DNA of 55,235 bases from Gammaproteobacteria bacterium. GTDB lineage: Bacteria > Pseudomonadota > Gammaproteobacteria > Chromatiales > Chromatiaceae. The stretch covers positions 1 to 55,235 of the forward strand of contig JANEMA010000009.1 in NCBI GenBank assembly GCA_024510845.1, written 5' to 3'. The position numbers and the translations under genes are program-made. The first letter of the stretch is position 1. Each line of letters opens with the position of its first letter. A model generated the notes under the pieces. That model was given only the letters and a program-made list of their open reading frames with translations, had not been told where the DNA came from and did no database searches. Shown in pieces: positions 48,753-55,235 of this stretch.

Positions 48753-50413
48753 TGCTGGCGCACTTGGCCATCCGCGACTTGGTGATCGTGCGCGAACTGG
48801 CGCTCGATTTTTCTCCCGGCATGACCGCACTGACCGGCGAAACGGGCGCTGGCAAGTCGATCTTGATCGACGCCCTCGGTCTTACCTTGGGTGACAAGGC
48901 ATTGCCAGCCCTGATCCGCGCCGGTTGCGAGCGTGCCGAGGTCAGTAGTGAATTCGACCTGTCTGACTGCCCGGCAGCGTCCGACTGGCTACGTGACCAC
49001 GACCTGGACGAGAATGGCACCTGCCAACTGCGGCGCGTGCTGGTACGCAACGGCCGATCGCGTGCCTACATCAACGGCCGCCCGGTGCCGCTGGTGCTGC
49101 TGCGCGAACTCGGCGAGCGCCTGCTCGACATCCACGGACAGCACGCCCACCAGTCCCTGTTACGCCCCGCTACACAGCGCGAACTGCTCGACCGTTACGG
49201 CGGACTGGAAATCACCGCCGGTGAAGTAGCCGAACACTTCACCGCCCTACAGGCCGCACGCAAGAAATACGAGCATCTGCGCCAAGTAGCAGAAGACCGT
49301 CACAACCGGCTCGACTACCTGCGCTTTCAGATCACCGAGATCGAACCTCTGGTCGAGGCGGCCAGTCACTTCAGCGAACTGGAAGCCGAACACCACCGCT
49401 TGGCCCATGCCGAACGCCTTCGGCACGAAACCGGTGAAATTACCGCCGAACTGGCCGACAGTGAAGACGATATCTCCAGCCAGCTCGGCGCCATGCAGCG
49501 TCAGCTCGACGGCCTGATTGCACTCGACAAGCACCTGCGGCCCGTCGCCGAGCTGCTGGACTCGGCACTCGTCCAGATCGGCGAGGCCGCGCAAACACTG
49601 CGCCACTACCACGACGCCATGGAGAACGATCCGGCGCACCTGCAGGCTCTGGACGAGCAGATCGGTCGGCTGCACGAGCTGGAACGCAAACACCGGGTGG
49701 AGGTTGCCGGACTGCCCGAGCTGCTGACGCGCTTCTGTGAGGAACGTGACACCCTGGATGCCGCCGACGAACGACTGGCCCGACTCACCACCCGTGTTAC
49801 CGAACTCGAAACCACCTACCGGCAGGCCGCCAAGGCCTTGAGTGCCGTCCGGCACAAGACCGCGGCGCGTCTGTCCGATGTCGTCACCGAGTCGATGCAG
49901 ACCCTGAACATGCAGGGTGGGCATTTCGAGGTACTGTGCGAGGCTCGGCATGAGCCGACCCGCCACGGCAGCGACCACATCCTGTTCCGGGTGGCCGCCA
50001 ATCCCGGCCAACCCCCTGCACCACTGGCCGATGCCGCCTCAGGCGGCGAGTTGTCGCGTATTTCACTGGCCATCCAGGTGGCTACCGCCGATTGCGGTGA
50101 CACCCCCACCCTGATCTTCGACGAGGTGGACGTCGGTATCGGCGGCGCTGTAGCCGAGATCATCGGCAGTCTGCTGCATGAGCTGGGGTGCCGCCGGCAG
50201 GTACTCTGCGTGACCCACCTTCCACAAATCGCCGCCAAGGCCCATCATCACCTGCGGGTGATCAAGCACACCTCACGGGAAGCCACCGAGACGGACATCA
50301 GACCGCTCGACCACGAGCACCGTATCGAGGAGATCGCGCGCATGCTCGGCGGTATCGAGATCACCGCACAGACCCTGGCCCACGCCCGCGAGATATTGTT
50401 GCAAAACAACTGA
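48752..50413 (+). CDS. recN: DNA repair protein RecN
   Basis: SMC-like ATPase in double-strand break repair, 553 residues. It has N-terminal Walker A TGETGAGKSILIDAL, a Q-loop region DIHGQHAHQSLL, a long coiled-coil middle (about 150-370), then signature ASGGELSRISLA, Walker B TLIFDEVDVGIGG and the H-loop VTHLPQIAA. It overlaps nadK by one base. Downstream, 50414-50680 has no gene seen. Confidence 0.96.
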   Translation: MLAHLAIRDLVIVRELALDFSPGMTALTGETGAGKSILIDALGLTLGDKALPALIRAGCERAEVSSEFDLSDCPAASDWLRDHDLDENGTCQLRRVLVRNGRSRAYINGRPVPLVLLRELGERLLDIHGQHAHQSLLRPATQRELLDRYGGLEITAGEVAEHFTALQAARKKYEHLRQVAEDRHNRLDYLRFQITEIEPLVEAASHFSELEAEHHRLAHAERLRHETGEITAELADSEDDISSQLGAMQRQLDGLIALDKHLRPVAELLDSALVQIGEAAQTLRHYHDAMENDPAHLQALDEQIGRLHELERKHRVEVAGLPELLTRFCEERDTLDAADERLARLTTRVTELETTYRQAAKALSAVRHKTAARLSDVVTESMQTLNMQGGHFEVLCEARHEPTRHGSDHILFRVAANPGQPPAPLADAASGGELSRISLAIQVATADCGDTPTLIFDEVDVGIGGAVAEIIGSLLHELGCRRQVLCVTHLPQIAAKAHHHLRVIKHTSREATETDIRPLDHEHRIEEIARMLGGIEITAQTLAHAREILLQNN

Positions 50414-50680
50414 TACCCGCCACACGGGCTGTATCTTGTGGGCGATCCAACAGCATTCGCTCCGTGCAGGTCACTCGATACCACTCCCCTGTCAATGAAC
50501 ACCCGGGCAAAACACTGTTGCTGATCGGTGGTTACCTGTCGGCCTTCGGCGTCGAGGCATCCAAGAACCCGGCATCGCTGAAATTGAAAATACCGCACCA
50601 CAATCTGGCTAATCAACGACATTCATGCACGAGCCGAACATCGTACCCCTGACCCCAGGGTACAAATCAGCCCACGTCGA

Positions 50681-51106
50681 TCAATCACTACGATTGGGAC
50701 AATCGAACTTGACACAGCGCCCGTAGATGATAAGCGAGTGATCCTCGATCTCGAAGCCATGTTTCCCCGCAATCGCATACTGATGCCGTTCGATGGTCTC
50801 GTCCACGAATTCCTCGACCCGTCCGCATTGCTGACAGACGATGTGATCGTGGTGCGTCCCCCGATTCAGTTCGAAGGTGGCTTGCCCCCCCTCGAAGTGG
50901 TGACGCTCGACCAGACCGGCATCGACGAACTGGGTCAGCACGCGATAGACCGTGGCTAACCCAATCTCCTCTTCTCGTTCGAGCAGCGCTCGATAAACGT
51001 CTTCGGCTGTCATGTGGCGGGCCTCGCTGGCCTCGAGAATCTTGAGGACCTTGACCCGCGGCAAGGTGACCTTCAACCCGGCACGCTTGATATCCACATT
51101 TTCCAC
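50681..51106 (-). CDS. fur: Ferric uptake regulator Fur
   Basis: Iron-responsive repressor, 141 residues from GTG 51106, which gives VENVDIKRAGLKVTLPRVKVL, the family N-terminus, with GGGAG about ten bases before it. The DNA-binding helix region has TAEDVYRALLEREEEIGLATVYRVL. The metal-binding part has HHDHIVCQQCGRVEEF. The last cysteine, in KFDCPNRSD, is single. It is divergent from bamE, with less than 100 bases between. The Fur box before feoA is a likely target. Confidence 0.96.
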   Translation of the reverse strand: MENVDIKRAGLKVTLPRVKVLKILEASEARHMTAEDVYRALLEREEEIGLATVYRVLTQFVDAGLVERHHFEGGQATFELNRGTHHDHIVCQQCGRVEEFVDETIERHQYAIAGKHGFEIEDHSLIIYGRCVKFDCPNRSD

Positions 51107-51202
51107 GACCTGACTCCCGTTTCGTCTGACATGTATTCCGGAGCCGAATTCGTTATGATCCCGGCATGGACAGTCCTGCAACAAACCAATAACCACTCAC
51201 GT

Positions 51203-51712
51203 ATGCGCAAACTTCTCATTTTCATCATTCTACCCACAAACCTCATCTTGATCGGTTGCAGTACCGTTGGAGAAGGTGCGGAAAAACTGTCAGGGATCAG
51301 CAACATCATTCCACGCACCCTGGATCGCGCATCTTTCATCTACCGTCCCACCATCCAACAGGGCAATGTCGTTACTCAGGAACAGATGAATCGCCTGAAA
51401 CCCGGCATGTCGCGTGAGCAGGTCCGGTTCATCCTCGGCAGCCCCACACTGCGCGACGTATTTCACGACAACCGCTGGGATTACCCCTACACTATCAGCG
51501 TGGGCAGTACGCCCAAAGAGATCAAGCACTTCGCCGTCCTCTTCGAAAACGACCGGCTGACACGCATCATCGGCGACTATCACCCCAAGGTCCCTGACGA
51601 ACGGATACCTGACGAAAAGCCACGCGTAGTCAAGGTTCCGGACTGGAAGACTGAAAGAAAGAGCCTGCTGGGCCGCATGGCCGAAGCCGTTGGCCTGGAT
51701 GACGACGGCTGA
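51203..51712 (+). CDS. bamE: Outer membrane assembly lipoprotein BamE
   Basis: A subunit of the BAM complex that inserts beta-barrel proteins. The 169-residue protein has a lipoprotein signal (LILIGCS, cysteine at about residue 19), then the conserved YRPTIQQGNVVTQEQMNRLKPGMSREQVRFILGSP and DNRWDYPYT segments. It is longer than E. coli BamE (113), with a hydrophilic C-terminal tail. ATG 51203 gives the signal. It is convergent with rnfH, as in E. coli and relatives. Confidence 0.95.
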   Translation: MRKLLIFIILPTNLILIGCSTVGEGAEKLSGISNIIPRTLDRASFIYRPTIQQGNVVTQEQMNRLKPGMSREQVRFILGSPTLRDVFHDNRWDYPYTISVGSTPKEIKHFAVLFENDRLTRIIGDYHPKVPDERIPDEKPRVVKVPDWKTERKSLLGRMAEAVGLDDDG

Positions 51713-51743
51713 ATCTCCAACCTTCGGGACGATTGCCAAAGGC

Positions 51744-52100
51744 TCAGCTGCCCGTATCCTGTTTCTTCCTGGCAGCCACCCCAGCCCCCTTCTTCATCGT
51801 CTTGCCCTGCGCCGCACGTTTCTTGCGCGCATCCTTGGGGTCGGCAATCAGCGGCCGGTAGATCTCGACCCGGTCACCTGCCTCCAACACCTTATCCAGC
51901 TTGGCGAGCTTGCCGAAGACTCCGAGCTTGTTCTCCGAAAAATCTATCTCGGGAAAATATTCGATGATGCTCGAGCGCGCGATGGCTTCGGCCTCAGCCA
52001 CCGTGGTACCTGGCGGCACCTGCAACTCGATGATGCGCTGCTCGTCGGGCCGAGCATAAGCCACCTCGACCGTGATCAGATCATCCTTCACCGTAAACAT
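51744..52100 (-). CDS. rnfH: RnfH/RatB ubiquitin-like protein
   Basis: A 118-residue beta-grasp protein of the RnfH family (ratB in E. coli). ITVEVAYARPDEQRIIELQVPPGTTVAEA is followed by VEIYRPLIADPKDARKKRA, the family end, and a lysine-rich tail. Its function is not established. Start ATG 52100 overlaps the ratA end by 20 bases, so the two are surely co-translated. Confidence 0.93.
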   Translation of the reverse strand: MFTVKDDLITVEVAYARPDEQRIIELQVPPGTTVAEAEAIARSSIIEYFPEIDFSENKLGVFGKLAKLDKVLEAGDRVEIYRPLIADPKDARKKRAAQGKTMKKGAGVAARKKQDTGS

Positions 52101-52518
52101 CCCTGGCACGCTTGCAGAAAGATTCGACCAGAGTATTGGCGATCCGGTGGAACACCTTGCCGAAAGCGGCATCGATCAACTGCCCGGAAAACTCGAACTC
52201 CAGCCGCAACATCACCTTACAGGCATCCTCGCGCAGCGCCTGGAAGTCCCAGCGACCATGCAGTGACTTGAACGGTCCTTCGACCAGTTCGATGTTCATC
52301 CAGCGAGGAGCTTCGTATCCATTACAGGTAGCGAACGATTGACGGATACCCATGCGCGCCACCTCGATGCGCCCGCAAACCTTGTGACCATCGTCCGACA
52401 GCAGCTCGGCAGCATGGCACCAAGGCAAAAACTCGGGGTAACGCACCACATGCTTGACCAGGTCGAACATCTGCCGATCGGAGAACGGTACCAGCGCAGA
52501 CTTCTCGACTACCGGCAT
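52081..52518 (-). CDS. ratA: RatA, START-like ribosome association toxin/coenzyme Q-binding family
   Basis: A 145-residue START/Bet v1-like protein. VPFSDRQMFDLVKHVVRYPEFLPWC and VARMGIRQSFATCN are family signatures; FxGxLIDAAFGKVF-like (here FSGQLIDAAFGKVF) ends the fold. E. coli RatA was reported to block 70S assembly, whereas its COQ10-type relatives bind coenzyme Q. Its ATG shares one base with the stop of the NSS transporter upstream. Confidence 0.94.
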   Translation of the reverse strand: MPVVEKSALVPFSDRQMFDLVKHVVRYPEFLPWCHAAELLSDDGHKVCGRIEVARMGIRQSFATCNGYEAPRWMNIELVEGPFKSLHGRWDFQALREDACKVMLRLEFEFSGQLIDAAFGKVFHRIANTLVESFCKRARDVYGEG

Positions 52519-53909
52519 CAAACCACCTCGATTGCATTGAGAAATACCAACACGATACCGGCCGGTGCCACATAGCGAATCACGAAATGCCACAGGCCGA
52601 ACAAACGCGAGTCACGCATCGCCAGCTCATTCTCGCTACTCCGCCGACGGGCCACCCAACCAACGAACAGGGCAGTGAACAAACCTCCCAGCGGCAGCAA
52701 CACATTGGAGGCCAGGAAGTCCTCTAGGTCAAACCATGTCCTGCCGAAGAACTGGTAGTCCTCTCCCGACCACAGATTGAACGACAGCGCTGCACCGATC
52801 CCCAACAGCCAGGCGGCTCCTCCCAGGATGAGGGTGGCGCGTACTCGCGAGAGGCCCCCGTTCCCACTCAGCCAGGCCACACCCGGTTCCATCAGTGAAA
52901 TGGACGAAGACCACGCCGCGAAAACCAGCAACAGAAAAAACAGCACACCCGCCAACTGCCCACCGGGCATGGCACCAAAAGCAATCGGAAGGCTCACGAA
53001 TACGAGACCCGGTCCGGACCCTGGTTCGAGTCCGTTGGCAAAAACGAGCGGAAAGATGGCCAAGCCCGCCATCAGTGCCACCAGTGTGTCGGCGATGACA
53101 ATCACCACTGTGGACCCTGCAATCGACGCACCGCGTGGCATGTAGGAGCCATACACCATGATCGCGCCCATTCCCAGACTCAGGGTAAAGAAGGCATGCC
53201 CCATGGCCACCAGCAATGGCTTGGCAGTGAAGGTACAGGCACCATCATCGCTGCATTGCAGAAAGACACGGGGAAAATCGATATCGAACAGGTAATGAAA
53301 ACCACGTGCAAACTCACCTGCCACCATCGCATAACCCACCAATAACGCCAGCAACACGAACAACAAGGGCATCAATAACGTGACCAGCCGCTCCAGACCC
53401 GAGCGCACCCCGCGCGCCACCACCGCTACCGTCAACAGCATGAATGCCGTATGCCAGAACAGCAGCCGTTGCGGCGACCCGGTCAGCGAGCTGAACAGGG
53501 CACCGGACCTTTTTCCATCCAGACCATCGAAGGCACCGCTCAGCGCATCGACCACATAGGCCAGTGCCCAACCGGCAACCACACTGTAGAACGAAAGGAT
53601 CACGAAACCGGCAAACACACCCATGAGGCCAACACCACCCCAGACACGTGACTTGCTCTCGACCAACGAACGAAATGCAACGACCGGATTGGCGCGCGCG
53701 CATCGTCCAAGCAGGATCTCAGCCATCATCACCGGGATACCGATCAGCGCGATACACACCAGGTACACCAGCACGAAGGCGCCACCTCCGTATTCGCCGG
53801 TGATGTACGGGAACTTCCAGATGTTGCCCAGACCGACTGCCGAACCAATCGATGCCAGCATGAAAACCAACCGGGAAGACCACTGATTATGAGCAACTCT
53901 CTCTGTCAT
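52518..53909 (-). CDS. Sodium-dependent transporter, NSS/SNF family
   Basis: A 463-residue membrane protein with about 11-12 helices. Helix 1 carries SIGSAVGLGNIWKFPYITGEYGGGAFVLVYL, the sodium- and substrate-binding unwound helix of the LeuT fold. Members import amino acids or related solutes. The substrate cannot be read from the sequence. It is the first gene of an operon-like set with ratA and rnfH and is divergent from smpB. Confidence 0.92.
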   Translation of the reverse strand: MTERVAHNQWSSRLVFMLASIGSAVGLGNIWKFPYITGEYGGGAFVLVYLVCIALIGIPVMMAEILLGRCARANPVVAFRSLVESKSRVWGGVGLMGVFAGFVILSFYSVVAGWALAYVVDALSGAFDGLDGKRSGALFSSLTGSPQRLLFWHTAFMLLTVAVVARGVRSGLERLVTLLMPLLFVLLALLVGYAMVAGEFARGFHYLFDIDFPRVFLQCSDDGACTFTAKPLLVAMGHAFFTLSLGMGAIMVYGSYMPRGASIAGSTVVIVIADTLVALMAGLAIFPLVFANGLEPGSGPGLVFVSLPIAFGAMPGGQLAGVLFFLLLVFAAWSSSISLMEPGVAWLSGNGGLSRVRATLILGGAAWLLGIGAALSFNLWSGEDYQFFGRTWFDLEDFLASNVLLPLGGLFTALFVGWVARRRSSENELAMRDSRLFGLWHFVIRYVAPAGIVLVFLNAIEVV

Positions 53910-53995
53910 GCCATCTCGCCATTAGATTCAGATAGTCTTTCATTGTCCGCCAGCTGCCACGGTTGGACAACCGCGCCTCATGATAAAATCAGCCG

Positions 53996-54478
53996 ATGGT
54001 AAAAAAATCCAAGAAACAGAAGAAAGACTCCAACTCGCTGATCGCCGTCAACAAGAAGGCCCGTCATGATTTCGAGATCGGTGAGACATCGGAGGCTGGC
54101 CTGGTGCTCCAGGGCTGGGAGGTCAAGAGCCTGCGCGACAAGCGCGTCAATCTCAACGACACCTATGTCATGATCCAGCATGGTGAAGCCTGGCTGGTCG
54201 GCACCCACATCACCCCGCTGGCCTCCACCTCCACCCATGTGCGCCCCGAACCCACCCGGGCACGCAAACTGCTGCTGCGCCGTTACGAACTCAACAAGCT
54301 CATCGGCCAGGTCGAGCGCAAGGGCTTCACACTGGTCCCCCTGCGCATCTACTGGAAGAAGGGCCGCGCCAAGCTCGAGATCGGCCTGGGCAAGGGCAAG
54401 AAACTCCATGACAAACGTGCGGATATCAAAGAACGCGACTGGGCACGCGAAAAAGCTCGCCGTTTCAAACACGCCTGA
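53996..54478 (+). CDS. smpB: tmRNA-binding protein SmpB
   Basis: Binds the tRNA-like part of tmRNA and delivers it to stalled ribosomes. The 160 residues have a basic N-terminus, IAVNKKARHDFEI, LVLQGWEVKSLR, and the C-terminal tail GKGKKLHDKRADIKERDW that enters the mRNA channel. Its partner RNA, ssrA, follows 65 bases downstream, the classic arrangement. Confidence 0.98.
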   Translation: MVKKSKKQKKDSNSLIAVNKKARHDFEIGETSEAGLVLQGWEVKSLRDKRVNLNDTYVMIQHGEAWLVGTHITPLASTSTHVRPEPTRARKLLLRRYELNKLIGQVERKGFTLVPLRIYWKKGRAKLEIGLGKGKKLHDKRADIKERDWAREKARRFKHA

Positions 54479-54543
54479 GCCGGGAAGGGAACTTCAACCC
54501 ATCCGACAGCCTGAACTCCATGCTAGAATGAGCATTCCAGATT

Positions 54544-54906
54544 GGGGGCGACACGGCATTCGACGTGGATTGCAAAACCCAAGGCGCATGCCGAGGTGCA
54601 GTTACCTCGTGAATCCACTGCAAATTCAATAGTTGCCAACGACGACAACTACGCACTCGCCGCTTAATACCCGGTAGGGTGCCGTCTCACTGGAGCCGTG
54701 CCCGTGCGTCCAGATTCGAGGCGTCGATTCTCACGGGATCGCGAGGCGGCTCGTCCGGGGCCAAGTCGCCAAACCCTTACCGGACTCGCTGCTGAACTGC
54801 CCTGTCGATCGGGCAGCCAGGGGTCAAATACAATAGACCGACTAAGCATGTAGAACCGAGGGCGGAGGATCCGCGGACGCGGGTTCGACTCCCGCCGCCT
54901 CCACCA
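54544..54906 (+). ncRNA. ssrA: Transfer-messenger RNA (tmRNA)
   Basis: A one-piece tmRNA of 363 bases. The 5' end GGGGGCGACACGGCATTCGA pairs with the 3' end CGCCTCC before ACCA, and the T-arm GGGTTCGACTCCC is present. The tag frame at 54635-54667 encodes ANDDNYALAA then TAA, close to the E. coli ANDENYALAA. The CCA is encoded. A possible -10 element TAGAAT is at 54524-54529. Confidence 0.97.
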
Positions 54907-55019
54907 ATATTACAAAACAAACCCGGCCGGGCGCTGCGCTCTCTTTACGCAAGACCCTGTATTCTCTGAATATCCCGCAAAAAATAGCGGACCCGGAGAG
55001 GCGCTCCGCCGCGCGTCCA

Positions 55020-55235
55020 CGGCCCGAAAGAGCACCCGGAAAGAGAACACCGACCGAGGCCCTGAAGTCCGCCGACGCGCACACCGCCATCCTCTCCGAT
55101 CCAGGCTGCCGGTCTCCCGAAGCAGGAAGACGCCCGGGTTCACCAACAGCGTAGACAGGGTGAGGTGATCCGGCAGGGTCTCATCGAGGATGGCCGACAC
55201 GATATCCAGGGCCAGACAGGTCAGGTCAGGTCAGG
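55020..55235 (-). pseudogene. Possible decayed site-specific recombinase end
   Basis: From the window edge the minus strand reads LALDIVSAILDETLPDHLTL, which resembles the C-terminal DIVxAILxGxxPxxLTL segment of serine recombinases. The frame then continues into low-complexity arginine-rich sequence without a matching end, so it looks truncated or shifted. The upstream part lies beyond the window. Its place beside the tmRNA 3' end, a common integration site, gives weak support. Bases 54907-55019 have no gene seen. Confidence 0.35.
55217..55235. repeat. Short TCAGG tandem repeat
   Basis: CAGGTCAGGTCAGGTCAGG is almost four copies of the five-base unit TCAGG at the very end of the window; it may continue beyond. 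A five-base unit would shift frame with copy-number change if it lies in a gene. Confidence 0.7.

Noticed and set aside
54842..55090. Small frame ending VEAAGVEPASADPP
   Set aside because: It is a translation of the tmRNA 3' end, a familiar false gene.

Overview
The window is about 55 kb of GC-rich bacterial chromosome, almost entirely housekeeping genes in an order typical of Gammaproteobacteria. Two blocks match the well-known Escherichia coli neighbourhoods: nnr-tsaE-amiC-mutL-miaA-hfq-hflX-hflK-hflC-(DUF2065)-purA with queG, orn and rsgA alongside, and dnaJ-dnaK-grpE / nadK-recN / bamE-rnfH-ratA-smpB-ssrA. The tmRNA tag reads ANDDNYALAA. hisZ beside purA, hrcA in front of grpE, a MutL with a near-complete endonuclease motif, a periplasmic DsrE-like protein and a small cytochrome c fit an environmental, possibly Chromatiales-like gammaproteobacterium. 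The genus cannot be fixed from the sequence alone.

Layout: 1-2.2 kb holds an IS5 fragment and a dynamin-like membrane GTPase. 2.2-5.6 kb has nadA, ribE and degQ. 5.6-6.4 kb is a decayed GGDEF-EAL gene. 6.5-20.2 kb is a long minus-strand run from nnr to purA covering tRNA modification, mismatch repair, peptidoglycan amidase, Hfq and HflX/K/C. 20.2-25 kb is queG, orn, a junkyard of HsdR, ISL3 and IS5 remnants, a small cytochrome c and rsgA. 25-33 kb contains two unknown genes, cysS, two cyclophilins around a TonB-like gene, a NarL/NarX-like two-component system and cca. 33-41 kb contains an Atm1-type ABC exporter, a stand-alone S24 protein, a Fur box with feoAB, a CbiX-like chelatase and pepN. 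41.6-47.7 kb is dapB and the heat-shock genes dnaJ, dnaK, grpE and hrcA. 47.9-54.9 kb is nadK-recN, fur/bamE, rnfH-ratA, an NSS transporter, smpB and ssrA. The last 330 bases may hold a decayed recombinase beside the tmRNA 3' end.

Functional links: iron handling recurs (Fur itself, a near-consensus Fur box before feoAB, an Atm1-like exporter, a sirohydrochlorin chelatase-like protein). Protein quality control recurs (DegQ, HflKC, DnaKJ-GrpE, PepN, SmpB/tmRNA, RatA, two PPIases). Two heat-shock sigma-32 type promoters, each overlapping the stop codon of the upstream gene, can be read directly before grpE and dnaK.

I found no CRISPR array, no tRNA gene, no intact mobile element and no convincing new multi-gene system. 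The best leads are small: the hairpin-rich leader before the DUF2065-hisZ-purA genes, the paired stop-codon-overlapping sigma-32 promoters, the cysteine cluster in the NarX-like kinase, the S24 protein without the usual lysine, and the decayed elements.
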